From positions 29,735,501 to 29,799,500 of the forward strand of contig NC_057916.1 of the NCBI RefSeq assembly GCF_018873765.1: a stretch of DNA of 64,000 nt. Reading direction: 5' to 3'. The position numbers were made by a program, and so were the translations under genes. Under the pieces are notes generated by a model that worked only from the letters and a program-made list of their open reading frames with translations, searched no databases and was not told the DNA's origin. How positions within the stretch are numbered: position 1 is the stretch's first letter; each line of letters opens with the position of its first letter. This document shows, in pieces, positions 24,301 through 32,932 of the stretch. This stretch comes from Telopea speciosissima (taxonomy: Eukaryota; Streptophyta; Magnoliopsida; Proteales; Proteaceae).

Positions 24301-24447
24301 ATACTGCAAAGCGTTATCTCCTTGCTTCGCTCTAATCGCCGTTCTCCTCGTCTTAATACAAAATATGGCAGAGCGTGTGAAGTTTTGGCGCGAAATGCCG
24401 CCATTGTAGAAGTGAGAAGCAGGAATTACAGGGGAGTTGGCAGCCAT
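8307..24447 (-). CDS. Aldo/keto reductase (NAD(P)-linked oxidoreductase), probably plastid-targeted
   Basis: Eight exons on the minus strand: 24447-24250, 23145-23050, 19738-19655, 19020-18860, 12381-12264, 11587-11452, 9869-9691 and 8546-8307. All seven introns are GT-AG and the exons join to 403 residues without a break. The tetrad of the aldo/keto reductase fold is complete: D94 and Y99 in LDTAEAYPIP, K132 in [11 protein letters not shown]179 in LLQIHWP. Other family blocks are [23 protein letters not shown] and [16 protein letters not shown]. Such enzymes reduce carbonyl groups with NADPH; the substrate is unknown. Residues 1-45 are rich in Ser, Arg and Ala and poor in acidic residues, suggesting a transit peptide. 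It most resembles the plant protein typified by Arabidopsis At1g04420, from memory. The gene is stretched to 16 kb by insertions, including a whole Copia element in intron 4 in antisense orientation. It is probably functional. Confidence 0.93.
10312..11101. mobile_element. Non-autonomous hAT element in reductase intron 6
   Basis: A 790-bp element with ends CATGGTTCGAGGTC and, inverted, CAAGGTTCGAGGTC. Flanks CTCCTTGG (10304-10311) and CTCTTTGG (11102-11109) agree at 7 of 8 positions, as expected for a decayed 8-bp hAT target duplication. Subterminal zones are dense in palindromic TCGAGA/TCTCGA-type motifs, candidate transposase-binding sites. The interior is similar to 60080-60898. No transposase is encoded. 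Confidence 0.75.
11229..11312. mobile_element. Short hAT MITE (CA[C/T]AGTTG ends), copy 1
   Basis: An 84-bp element with ends CACAGTTGTCAAGGC and, inverted, CATAGTTGCAAAGG. The 8-bp flanks ATAGTAAG (11221-11228) and ATAATAAG (11313-11320) agree at 7 of 8 positions. It is related to the element at 22520-22688. Confidence 0.65.
12654..12871 (+). repeat. 5' LTR of the Copia element
   Basis: 218 bp, bounded by TGTTAAG...GCTAACA. It contains a T/A-rich promoter zone (TATATATG, and TATATATTC farther on) and a CTTCTTCTTC tract near the end. Confidence 0.93.
12872..12883 (+). promoter_or_regulatory. Primer-binding site (tRNA-iMet)
   Basis: TGGTATCAGAGC follows the 5' LTR without a gap. It is complementary to the 3' end of plant initiator tRNA-Met, the usual primer for Copia reverse transcription. 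Confidence 0.9.
13414..17777 (+). pseudogene. Copia gag-pol, broken by frameshifts and TAG stops
   Basis: Domains in order: Gag (from ATG 13414; [15 protein letters not shown]) with a CX2CX4HX4C zinc knuckle ([14 protein letters not shown], about 14200-14245), aspartic protease (DSGATDHM, about 14475), pre-integrase His-Cys zinc site (HRHLGHP...CEPC), integrase catalytic triad ([20 protein letters not shown]), reverse transcriptase (YVDDIVV, about 16820) and RNase H (YTDADWAGS, about 17303). Frame changes lie near 13755, 14280 and 15335. In-frame TAG stops lie at 14827-14829, 15852-15854 and 16629-16631. The final stop is TGA at 17775-17777. The copy cannot make a full polyprotein, so any further movement would need enzymes from another copy. 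Confidence 0.93.
17785..18001 (+). repeat. 3' LTR of the Copia element
   Basis: 217 bp, TGTTAAG...GCTAACA, nearly identical to the 5' LTR. It directly follows the purine tract ending at 17784 and is followed by the CTTTT target duplication. Confidence 0.93.
18373..18480. repeat. Two-copy direct repeat in reductase intron 4
   Basis: A unit of about 54 bp occurs twice in a row (GGATCTTTGAAATGAAAGGA with a shared continuation through ATTGATTTA), with a partial third copy near 18543. Small local tandem duplication. Confidence 0.75.
20535..20885 (+). pseudogene. Copia reverse transcriptase fragment in reductase intron 2
   Basis: Translation across frames gives Copia RT motifs: [20 protein letters not shown], then [15 protein letters not shown] and [20 protein letters not shown], ending at LHKAIFGLK and a stop. 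Only the N-terminal part of the RT domain is present, with several frame breaks. It is a different copy from the intron 4 element. Confidence 0.8.
21279..21321. repeat. (CT)n microsatellite
   Basis: About 20 uninterrupted CT dinucleotides, ending at TTGTCTCC. Simple repeat inside reductase intron 2. Confidence 0.95.
21604..22429. mobile_element. Non-autonomous hAT element sharing ends with the 60.9-kb transposase copy
   Basis: An 826-bp element in reductase intron 2. The left end is CAAGACTTTAAGTAT and the inverted right end is CAAGGTTTAAAGTATCGG. 8-bp flanks GTCCTATT and GACCTAGT agree at 6 of 8. The right subterminal zone is built of GATACGATAC-type repeats. Inverted, it closely matches the start of the transposase-bearing element at 60899: both read GTATCGGGTATCGTATCGG, then a GATTTTAA segment and CGTATCGTATCGTATCGGAG. 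It has no coding capacity and is probably a deletion derivative mobilised by that family. Confidence 0.75.
22520..22688. mobile_element. Short hAT MITE (CATAGTTG ends), copy 2
   Basis: A 169-bp element with ends CATAGTTGTCAAGGCAC and, inverted, CATAGTGGTCAAGG. Flanks GCACTCAT (22512-22519) and GCACTTAT (22689-22696) agree at 7 of 8 positions. Same family as 11229-11312, with a longer interior. Confidence 0.7.
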
Positions 24448-24777
24448 GCTTCGAAACAATTGCTCATAAATCTTCGTCTTATCAACCAAGGCCTGTGGAC
24501 TGTGAGGGTCCAAGTCTCTTGGACTAGGACACGTAGAACATCAATAAGGACCGTCACAATAGTAAGACAGTCTATAGGTAAGGTGTCAGAACTCAGAACT
24601 ATACACGGCGGAGAACTGTTCAAGGATCCGTTCCGTTTCTTTGGCGGACTAAAGTTTCTCTTCACCCATAGAGGGTATTTCACAGTCCTTAGCGCGTAAG
24701 ATAGTGGACTCCACGTAAATGAAAAAAAAAAACAAAAAATGAAAATTATGTGTACACCCGTCTTTGCCTAAAGTAAT
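24448..24777 (-). promoter_or_regulatory. 5' flank of the reductase gene
   Basis: About 330 bp between the reductase ATG (24447) and the next transposon, read on the minus strand. It must hold the 5' UTR and core promoter. The frame of the first exon stays open upstream to about 24513 but has only a TTG there, so ATG 24447 is the preferred start. No clear promoter box is assigned. Confidence 0.45.
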
Positions 24778-25049
24778 AAAAAACTCGAAGTTTCAAAAAA
24801 CACACTTGTACAACTTCTCTATTTTCACAAAAATACAAAATTAATAGTGCGGTAGGAGGTGATTGTTAAGTGATGATGTCATTGCTATTTTTCACTTGAA
24901 ATGACAATTTTACGCTCTTAATTTCCAAACCCTTTCTCTCTTGATTTACCCCCTTTCACCGTCATCCCTCTTGTTGGTTCCCCCAACACCTTGGCCGAAC
25001 TCCACCCTTGGCATCCGCCCGCCCCACTTCTGAAAAGGCTTTCTCTAAG

Positions 25050-25271
25050 AGGGTTAGGGCTGATGCCAAGGGCAAGAAGGAGGAGTTGTCGCCTCAAGAT
25101 GCGGCTCTGATGGTCCAGGTGACCTTCAGAACTTATCTGATCCATCGATCACAAGCTCTCAGTGCGCTTCGCAACTTGGCTGTGGCCAAGGCCAAGTTGA
25201 AGGAGATTAGGGCGTTGTTCAACAACTTCTCTTACCGCCGCCGTATTTCCTGCGATGCTAAAAACTTCTAA
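25050..25271 (+). pseudogene. Captured fragment of a BAG/IQ-domain cochaperone-like gene
   Basis: The frame encodes AALMVQVTFRTYLIHRSQ, an IQ-like calmodulin-binding helix, then LAVAKAKLKEIRALFNNFSY, resembling the start of the BAG domain of plant BAG cochaperones of the BAG5/BAG8 type (Hsp70 nucleotide-exchange partners). A stop at 25269-25271 cuts the BAG domain after its first helix. There is no ATG: the open frame runs upstream into the transposon arm with TTG at 25008. The fragment lies inside long inverted repeats, so it looks like a captured piece, not a host gene. A fusion transcript is possible but not shown. Confidence 0.65.
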
Positions 25272-25802
25272 GAGCTGAATAGATCCATGTTTTGTTGCTA
25301 TTTTTGGGAACTCTCTGTTATGTTTTTCTTGACTTCCCCACTACAATTGCAAAGACGAGCGGACTCTAATTTCACAGTATCCGTCGTTTTTGGTAAAGAC
25401 TAGAGACTAGAGAGTTGATTCCAATCATGGTGGAATGATTGAATAGTTACGACAAATGTTAGATTAAGTGCATCCACGAAAACGATTAGCCCCTCTGTAT
25501 GCATGGTAGAGGCATGAATCTGATGCATTCTAGTTTCTATTCCACCTTCGAATAAACATTGTTGTTCACAGAGTGAAATGCCCATGGAAATTCAAGTTTT
25601 CACGAATTGCAGAGTTCTACTCCCATCCCATGCTTTCCAGGTATGTTGGTGGAAATTATGAACCCAACTCTTTTGTTTTTTGTTGGGGTGTCACCCAGTC
25701 TCTCAGCATCATTCCCTCATCCAACCATCTGATCTCAAGATTAGTTGGGCCAAAGCTCTATGGATGCTTTCCAACCTCTCCAATTCCCTAAAGCTGTGTA
25801 TT

Positions 25803-25937
25803 GCAGCAGTGCTAGGTGTAGATGTCGACACGTGGCAGCTCGGACATCCAATGGTGCGAGTTCATTGACTTATGTTGAGCTTGGACCGTTGGATGTCCGA
25901 GCTGTCAGGTGTCGACATCTCCACCTAACATTGCCGC
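25803..25937. mobile_element. Small foldback element
   Basis: Inverted arms of about 55 bp (left GTAGATGTCGACACGTGGCA, right inverted GGAGATGTCGACACCTGACA, then CAGCTCGGACATCCAA in both) around a loop near 25862-25880. It sits next to the right arm of the larger inverted-repeat element. No target duplication was resolved. Confidence 0.6.
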
Positions 25938-26256
25938 ACTACACGACTTTAAGAATTGGAGAGGATTAAAATCCTTCCAAAGAGAGTGGGGCGAGGGTGA
26001 TGTAGAGGGTGTAGTTCGGCCAAGGTGTTGGGGCAACTAACAAGGGGGATGACGGTGAAAGGGGGTAAATCAAGGGAGAAGGGGTTTGGGAATTAAGAGG
26101 GTAAAATTATCATTTCAAGTGAAAATAGCGATGACATCATCACTTAATAGTCACCTCCTAACAGACTGTTCATTTTGTATTTTTTGAAAAATAGAGGGGG
26201 TGTACAAGTGTGTTTTTTGAAACTTTGGGTTTTTTGAAAATTTTGAAAACTTCGAC

Positions 26257-26368
26257 CATGTTTGGTATGCATTTTAAGTCAATTTTGCTTTCTTAGGTTA
26301 TTAAAACAACTGTTTTTATCATCCGATAATGCAAATTTGACCTAAAATGCATACCAAGCGCTGCCTGA
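26257..26368. mobile_element. Small foldback MITE
   Basis: Ends are inverted copies: left GTTTGGTATGCATTTTAAGT, right inverted GCTTGGTATGCATTTTAGGT, about 110 bp in total. Target duplication and superfamily were not determined. Confidence 0.6.
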
Positions 26369-27013
26369 CGTGTAGCTTTTTTTTAAGGACACAGTTTTTC
26401 TTCACCGGCGGTGAAAATTCAGCAACCATCCTAGAGTTCACAAAACCCCTCATAGGGTTTAGTATGTTCCCAAAATATCCCAATACCCTCATGTACTATC
26501 TATAATTTAATTTGGCAAAAAGATTCCTACCGTATAGTCTAGTCAACTATGATTCCTTATAGGTATTTTCACCTATGTGTGCTCCATGCGAAAAAAAAGG
26601 TGTTGCAAATTTGATGGTCATATATTTTAGGGAATGGTTTCAATTGACCATATTGATCCAAATTCAATTGTTTACTTTTCCATTATCCCTTGTAGAGGTA
26701 AGAAGCTCTCGTGTGTATTTATGGATCCCCTCGTTAATCCAAACACTCGCTTGGTAGTCTAAAGCTTTTTCAAAGCTTCATTTTGCCATGTGTTTACTTT
26801 AGGTTAAAACTTGACATATAAATATGAGATAGTTTACCTGTCCAGTATATTCTAGCCCCATATGTCATGTGACAAAAATAGGTCTATCAAATTTTTAGAT
26901 TTTTTCTCTTACCCAAAAAAATATACATTTAGATTTTTTTTATTTTTTTTTTTGGGAAAGGATTTTCTGAACCTATTCCATTTCCTAGGTCATCTCACAA
27001 AGAAGTTATTTAT
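26369..27013. other. Spacer, no gene recognised
   Basis: About 640 bp of AT-rich intergenic sequence between DNA transposons, with T-rich runs near 26930-26960. Open frames here are short and lack recognisable domains. Confidence 0.45.
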
Positions 27014-27022
27014 TTGTTTTTT

Positions 27023-28416
27023 GGGTTTTTTACAATTACCATCCCAAAATCTTTACTATCTATTATTACTCCCCCAAAAACTTTCAAACAACTGTTACCC
27101 CCCCTCTTTTGCATACTAACCACTAACTGACCCCCACCGTTACATTTTCGTAACGGTGGGAGTTAGTCGTGACAGTGTGCCGTCATCATGAATTTTCTAG
27201 GACCAAAATACCCTTTTGGGGTGGTAATTGTAAAAAAAAAAAAAAAAAAAAAAAAAACCATCGCCGTCTCTTCTCCTCCTCCTTCTCCTCTTCCTCCTCC
27301 TTCTTCTTCTCCGTTCTTCGTCTTCTCCTTCTTCAGCATTATATATACTTCGACAGTATGTGCCCATAGTATATAATTTGAGGCACCATTCTACTTAATA
27401 AAGGTGATTTTGAACATTGATGGAGTCCACAGAAGGTTTAGCATCAGCCATTGTAATTTATCAGATATAACTTCAGCACACATAGAAGAAACCAACTAAT
27501 TGCAATTAACTAGAATTCCAGTCTCCAGACTAACACCACCAAGTCATATCAATCACAGATAATATTAGGGAGGCCACCAGACACCATCTACAGCCTTTAC
27601 ACAAAGGGAAGTCAACTGAAGGGAGAGAGATTTCTCTCTGTACAGAGAATTGGAACCCCTGAAATCACAAGGGATTAGAGGGCTTTGATTGCCTTGACTT
27701 TTATGATGAATACTCTCATGGATACAAAGAAACTAATCCCAACGTTGCGTAGAAATCTGGTGACAGCAAGATGACTTATTGGAAAAACCCTTTTCAAGAT
27801 TCGGGTTTGTCAAGAAATTGCAAAAATCTGATCTGATGACCGAGAAAAGGAAAATCTTACTTCAATATGATAGTCACAGGCTAATATATCATCTCCAAGA
27901 GAAGAGAACAGAATAACAGCAGCTATATCAATCATCAACCACGTAAGAAACAACACCCATGCGGAGATTTTTTTAAAAAAACCTCTTGTGCAGAAACCCT
28001 AATTCGAATTGGGCAAAAAACCAGAAGAATGGAAGTAAAATTCCAGCAAGCAGTGCATGTATTCAGCAGCAGTCAATCTCTCCCTCGCGAAGAGTAGTCA
28101 CTTTCAGTAAAGGACGGTGATGGGTTGCAGAGGAGGAAGAAGAAGAAGGAGAAGGAGGAGGAGGAGGAGAAGAGACGGCGATGGGTTTTTTTTTTTTTTT
28201 TTACAATTACCATCCCAAAAGGGCATTTTAACCCTAGAAAATTCGTGACAATGGCACACTGTCACAACTAACTCCCACCGTTACGAAAATGTAACGGTGG
28301 GGGTCAGTTAGTGGTTAGTATGCATAAGAGGGGGGGCAACAGTTGTTTGAAAGTTTTTTTGGGGGGGGGGTAATAGTAGATAATACAGATTTTGGGGTGG
28401 TAATTGTAAAAAACCC
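27023..28416. mobile_element. Long-TIR Mutator-type element (non-autonomous MULE)
   Basis: A 1394-bp element with inverted arms of about 300 bp. The outer tip is GGGTTTTTTACAATTACCAT at the left and the same sequence inverted at the right. The arms share the palindromic CCCACCGTTAC...GTAACGGTGGG block and end inward in CTCCTCCTTCTCC-type triplets. The tips are flanked by an identical 9-mer TTGTTTTTT (27014-27022 and 28417-28425), the Mutator duplication length, though its low complexity weakens the point. The central 750 bp has no long open frame; its origin is unknown. Confidence 0.8.
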
Positions 28417-28456
28417 TTGTTTTTTTTTTATAAAAGAGAGAGAGAAAAAAAAAAAA

Positions 28457-28583
28457 GGGGGCACTGTTCTTTGTGCCGCAGCGTAGCCTGCGCCCAGGCA
28501 CATGGGGGTGGGCGCAATGACCACCCTGCCCTCCTGCACATGCCTGGGCGCAGGCTGCGCTGCGACACGGAGAACATTGTCCC
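28457..28583. mobile_element. GC-rich foldback MITE
   Basis: About 127 bp folding back on itself: the left arm contains GCAGCGTAGCCTGCGCCCAG and the right arm, inverted, GCAGCGCAGCCTGCGCCCAG. The tips GGGGGCACTGTTCTTTGTG and GGGACAATGTTCTCCGTG resemble the tips of the MITEs at 1100 and 39055 (GGGAGAAAGTTCTCTGTC). The A-rich flank prevents reading a target duplication. Confidence 0.65.
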
Positions 28584-28809
28584 TAAAAAAATTCAAATGT
28601 AAGATGGCATAGGGAGTGCTTTAGGCTTAAAGACACTTTTTTCCTTTTCTTTCTTAGTGAAAAAGTTTATTTGGACTACATGAATATTTGATTTGTGTTA
28701 AATCTTTAGGTCTAAAATTTTGCGGAGAGATAGACCCGAGGTTCTTGCTCATGTATCGATTTCAACACAAATCAAATCAACCAAGTGGCAAACTAAAGTA
28801 TTTAAAAAT

Positions 28810-28999
28810 GGGAGAAAGAATGCTACCTGGGCGGTGCGGTACACTGCCCTTGCGCCCAGACACAAGGGCGGGCAAAATTGACGATCGTGCCCCCGTGGAA
28901 AGGCATAATTTCCTGGGAGCGCGACGGTCATTTAGCCGACCCCTGTGTCTGGGTGCAGGGGCAGCATACTGCACACGCCCAGGTAGCGTTCCCTATCCC
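28810..28999. mobile_element. Foldback MITE at the edge of the plastid insertion
   Basis: About 190 bp with arms GGGAGAAAGAATGCTACCTG and, inverted, GGGATAGGGAACGCTACCTG, then CCCAGACACA in both. Tips begin GGGA like the Mutator-type MITEs. Flanks TTTAAAAAT and TGAAAAATT agree at only 6 of 9, so the target duplication is uncertain. Confidence 0.6.
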
Positions 29000-29029
29000 T
29001 GAAAAATTTATCACCATTGAAAAAATGCA

Positions 29030-30300
29030 TGCCAGAATTGATAAGTACAAAAATATTTTCTATATGAGATAGATGGATAGAAAAAAGATCCATAGAATAT
29101 AGTATCTAGGCATATTTATTTCTTCTTTGGCTCCTATGAAGTCTCTTTCTTTGCTACAGCTAATAAAAATCGTTGCTTTGGATGATGCATATGTAGAAAG
29201 CCTAGTTTTTTTCTTTTTCTAGTATTTACTAGTAGATTTGATCTTTCGTTTCTTCTTTCTATAGTGGAGATAGTCGCACGTAATGACATATCACAGCCAT
29301 ATTATTAAAAGCTTGTGGCAAGAATGGGTTTCGTTCTAGTGCCTGAAAATAATATTCTAAAGCTTTCGTATGTTCTCCGTTGTTTGTGTGGATAAGGCCT
29401 ATGTTATGGAGTATATAACTTCGATCATAGGGATCAATTTCTAGTCGCGTAGCTTCATAATAATTCTGTAAAGCTTCCACATAATTTCCTTCGGATTGAG
29501 CTGACATCCGTTACGATCGTTCATTCTATTCAAAGAATCCCCGCTGCAGAACCGTACGTGAGAGTTTCATTTCATACGGCTCCTTCCTTCTATGTATAAT
29601 GATAATAATCCACATAATCAAAAAAGATTGACGGGATAGGTACAAAATTTTGTTTGAATTCTTGGAACGGGACAAAATAAAATCAATTCAAAGTTGGGTC
29701 GACTGAATAAATGGATAGAGCACATCTACAATCTTTCGTTCTTTATCTCATGCCTGCTTAGTGTCCTGCTAGAACCGGCTTGACTTTTTTTGCTACGGCT
29801 TTCGCTACGTTTCTCCATCCGGGTGGTAACTATGGTTGGCGTACGTCACCCCCAAAGGCGAAGGTCGCCTAGGCAAAAGAAGGGCCTGATTGAATGCTGC
29901 GCTAAGCTTCGCTCAACCTGTGAAATGAGGGCGAATGGATGGATGGTTGCCCTCTTGCCCAGTTGGACTGGTTCGGTCTATCCCATAACCGAAGGTAGGC
30001 GCCCTTATTCTCGAAGGAATGACCTTGAGAATGGGTAAGAGGTTGAGCTTCGCTTCCTCTAATCCCAGGGGAAAATTCCTCAAAAGAGGATAGGAATGCG
30101 TGTGATGTGGAGTGGCCCAAGAGGATGAGACTCGGTCATTCTCCTCTTCTTTCTATCCTGAATCATATGTCTTTCTCGTAAAACTGAAAGCGGTAAATAA
30201 CTAACCAAAAATAAATAAAATCAAATCACACCATCTCTGTAATAAGTAAATGCCTCTTTTTCTCCTGAAGTTGTCGGAATTATTCGTAATAAGATATTGG
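29030..30300 (-). pseudogene. ycf3: Plastid DNA insertion: ycf3 fragment (exon 1 end to part of intron 2)
   Basis: On the minus strand, 30300-30235 encodes the end of ycf3 exon 1 ([20 protein letters not shown]). A group II intron follows, with its domain V type segment near 29545-29580. Exon 2 is 29508-29274 ([19 protein letters not shown]; tetratricopeptide repeats of the photosystem I assembly factor Ycf3). Intron 2 begins with GTGCGAC and the match fades near 29030. The exon 1/intron junction has lost a base compared with the plastid form as remembered, and exon 1 start and exon 3 are absent. It is a nuclear copy without function. Confidence 0.88.
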
Positions 30301-30414
30301 GGAGTTTCATGTTCGATTTTGAATTAGAGACGTTCAAAATCATGAATCAACATCGACTATAACCCCTACCCTTCCAAGCTAACGATGTGGGTTCGATTCC
30401 CGCTACCCGCTCCA
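30301..30414 (+). pseudogene. trnG-UCC: Plastid DNA insertion: 3' part of trnG-UCC (intron end and 3' exon)
   Basis: Plus-strand sequence matches the end of the plastid trnG-UCC group II intron (TTTGAATTAGAGACGTTCAA) followed by the 3' tRNA half, with GGGTTCGATTCCCGCTACCC forming the T arm and acceptor. The 5' tRNA half is missing, so no tRNA can be made. It abuts the ycf3 piece directly, although the two loci lie far apart in typical plastomes. The next 180 bp (to about 30591) may be further organelle spacer, origin not recognised. Confidence 0.8.
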
Positions 30415-30591
30415 TATTAATTGTATTATGATACATGCATCGTTGATTTGAATACGCATCTTTATTCCCTACAATACATATATGTTGCCATAAAAAAAAG
30501 ACGTTTATGGCTGAAAATACAAACACAACTGCTAATATATTGGGAATATCTAATTGTATTTGAGTATAGAATTTGATGCATAGTAAATCCA

Positions 30592-30985
30592 AACCAACAA
30601 CAACAACTCAGCTTTATCCCAACTTAATGGGGTCGGCTACATGGATCCAAACAAAACAAAGTAGGGAAAACTGAAGTCTAAACAAAAAATGGGGGGGGGG
30701 TGAGAAAATGGGTAAATTAGGGTTGGGAAATGAAGATGAAAGTGAGAAAAAAGAGGCGCAGCCCAGGAAGACAAAAGAATCTCGGCTAAATGGGATCTGC
30801 TACATGGATCCCTGCCCTCCAATAGGCTCTATCCGAGGTCATACTTGGGACAAGACCTAGGCAGCGATACATGTCCTTCCTCACAACTTCTCCTATGGTC
30901 ATTTTAGGTCTGCCCCCAGTTCTTTTGCTATAGTAAATCCAAACATCCTTCATATATCCAATGGTTGGATTTTTCACATTTCCCT
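30592..30985 (-). mobile_element. RTE-type LINE 3' end (copy C)
   Basis: Minus-strand fragment ending in GAGTTGTTGTTGTTGG, the TTG-repeat tail of this LINE family, preceded by CCATGTAGCCGACCCCATTA and a GGCAGACCTAAAATGACCAT block. Both blocks recur in the copies ending at 41056 and 50825. It retains only the last coding residues and the 3' UTR. Confidence 0.75.
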
Positions 30986-32431
30986 TCCATGCAACATAAC
31001 TATCGTTAATTGTTTAACATTTGGATTATACATTAGTTCTATCTCTTGAATCATATCAGGTAATATGAATTTAACCTGGAACATCACTGTTTTTCCATCA
31101 TTGATATGTCTCAAGACATAGATGTTGGTCCACTGGAGTGTGTGGAGTGTTGTTATCATTTTTGGCAACATAGTTTCTCATATTGGTGGTATGGCATAGA
31201 TACCGGTGATTTGGCAAAGCTGGAATGGTCAAACATGCTTCTACATAGTATCAACGGTAATTTGGTCATTTGAGTAGGTTACAACGGCATTCAAGCATGA
31301 AGGATGATTATTGGTAGTATATTGGGTCCCTAAGAAGTGTTTGGAAAAGGCCCTAAGTAGCAGTTGAAGGCTCCTACATCAAAAGTTGTGATTTCATAGG
31401 TTTACATAGTGGGATCCACTTTGAAGCTATTTTAGAAGTTTTAATGGTAGAACCAGGTGAAACACTCTTCACAATAGATGTTCCTCGTTGAATCATGATT
31501 ACAACGCAATTTGCCTCACCTCTTTTCTATGTCAGATGAGGAAGTTATAGAGTTCTTCGTGTCGTTGCTTGAAAATGAAGCGAATCTGGAGAAGGACGTT
31601 TTCTCTCATACTTGGCCAAATTTTTTGCCTTAAATTTAACGACCATTCCATAGACAGTCATTTCCCTTTAATTTACTAAAGTTCCAGAATGTTTCTATCT
31701 GTTGGATCAAGATCTATGGGCTAGATTCCAATTTAAAGGCATACAGTGAGGCGGAGAAGGGTTGATATGAGAGATGCTTGCGCATGACTTTTTAGTGGCT
31801 TGGCGCATGATGTGTTATTCACATGTGTCACATTGCAGCAATGTTCTGGTGTATAAGCAGGTGATTATCTAGTGCATCACAGAAGTATAGTTATCAAGTA
31901 AAGATTTTATTTAAATCCATGAGATTAATTGTTGAGTTAAAGTATAAGGAATATTCTAAAGAATATTTTCATCTTGGATTAAAAGTAAAACGCGTTTTGC
32001 AATTCGCGTTGACATCATCAGGCAGATAGATGTACTACCGAATATTTGAATTGACGTCGTTACACATGGATTGGCATGAATGATCTTAAAAATTACGAAT
32101 TGTGCCATTTATTTCGAATTTCGGGACATCCATCTTTGGAAGGTTGTATCTTGGCCATCTGGGGTCCAAATTGGACGGTTTTATTTTTTTTTAAACTGCG
32201 TGTTTTTTGGAGAGCTATCCATTGGAGCCACTTTCAGAGGTAGAAAAAGCAAATAAAAATATGTTATGCATGGAATACACTAATTGATCGATCTGTGAAG
32301 CAATAATGAACATTGGGATGTGTGCATCGACTCTCGAAGGGGTACTGCAGTAGATTGATCGTTGGAATACATATGATAGAGGTATTCTTTTATTCTACAA
32401 GTCCTATTATTGTTTTTTTGGTTAGCTTATG
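30986..32431. other. Intergenic, possibly older LTR sequence
   Basis: About 1.4 kb without recognisable gene. The part from about 31850 (GTTTTGCAATTCGCGTTGAC and following) looks like upstream LTR sequence of some Copia elements, so the LTR-like unit at 32432 could be longer than drawn. Low confidence. Confidence 0.3.
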
Positions 32432-32932
32432 TGTTGAAAAAAACTCTAGTTTTGTTTATGTATTGGGGAAGGACTTGTAATTGATTTTCAATTTAACATT
32501 GTAATACCAATCAAGTTGGGGCTTGATTGGCTTTGGGGTTGTAGCCCTAAACTGTGTAGGAACATAGTCAAAAACAGGTGTTGTTGCACCTGGATTGTTA
32601 CGGCGATCAGAATTTGAGTAGTGTATTGGGAAAATACAAAACCCTTTACAGGTACTCCTCTGTGGACGTAGGCACTCTTTGGCCGAACCACGTATATTTG
32701 GTGTCGTTGCATTACTTTTATTACATGTTTTTTAAGTGTGTGTGCTGCAGAGTGGTGGTGCATTGTCCAATAGATCTAGCCACACAGTGGTTGCAAGGTG
32801 GACATGCATGTATGATTGATAAATTCAGAATTGCCCCGGCCAATCTTGTTTGTGCAACCTTCACAGGGCTTGAAATAGATATTTGTTGAAGCATTAATTC
32901 ACCCCCCTCTTAGTGTCAACCTAGGATCAACA
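32432..32932 (+). repeat. LTR-like unit, probably a Copia solo LTR
   Basis: Bounded by TGTTGA and TCAACA, about 500 bp. It contains TGTGGACGTAGGCACTCTTT followed by GGCCGAACCACGTA, and near the end TTCACCCCCCTCT, both typical of the 3' part of plant Copia LTRs. No primer site or internal domain follows, and a 5-bp target duplication was not found, so borders are uncertain. Confidence 0.45.

Larger units (their letters stand above)
24778..26235. mobile_element. Long inverted-repeat element carrying a gene fragment (Pack-MULE-like)
   Basis: Two arms of about 260 bp, 24778-25040 and 25967-26235, are inverted copies of each other at roughly 90% identity by eye. Shared stretches include CACACTTGTAC, AGTGATGATGTCAT, ATTTACCCCCTTTCACCGTC and ACACCTTGGCCGAACT. 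Between them lies unrelated sequence with a BAG/IQ-type coding fragment and a small foldback. Long arms flanking a captured gene piece are the hallmark of Pack-MULEs. A 9-bp target duplication could not be recognised, so the superfamily is inferred only. Confidence 0.7.

Noticed and set aside
25008..25271. An intact small BAG-domain gene
   Set aside because: No ATG, a truncated BAG domain, and position inside long transposon arms make a captured fragment more likely.
30355..30414. A functional glycine tRNA
   Set aside because: Only the 3' half of plastid trnG-UCC is present, so the cloverleaf cannot form.
30347..30592. Minus-strand frame of 81 residues over the trnG fragment
   Set aside because: It runs antisense through a tRNA exon. 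The VAGIEPTSLAWKGRGY-like part is simply the complement of the tRNA sequence.
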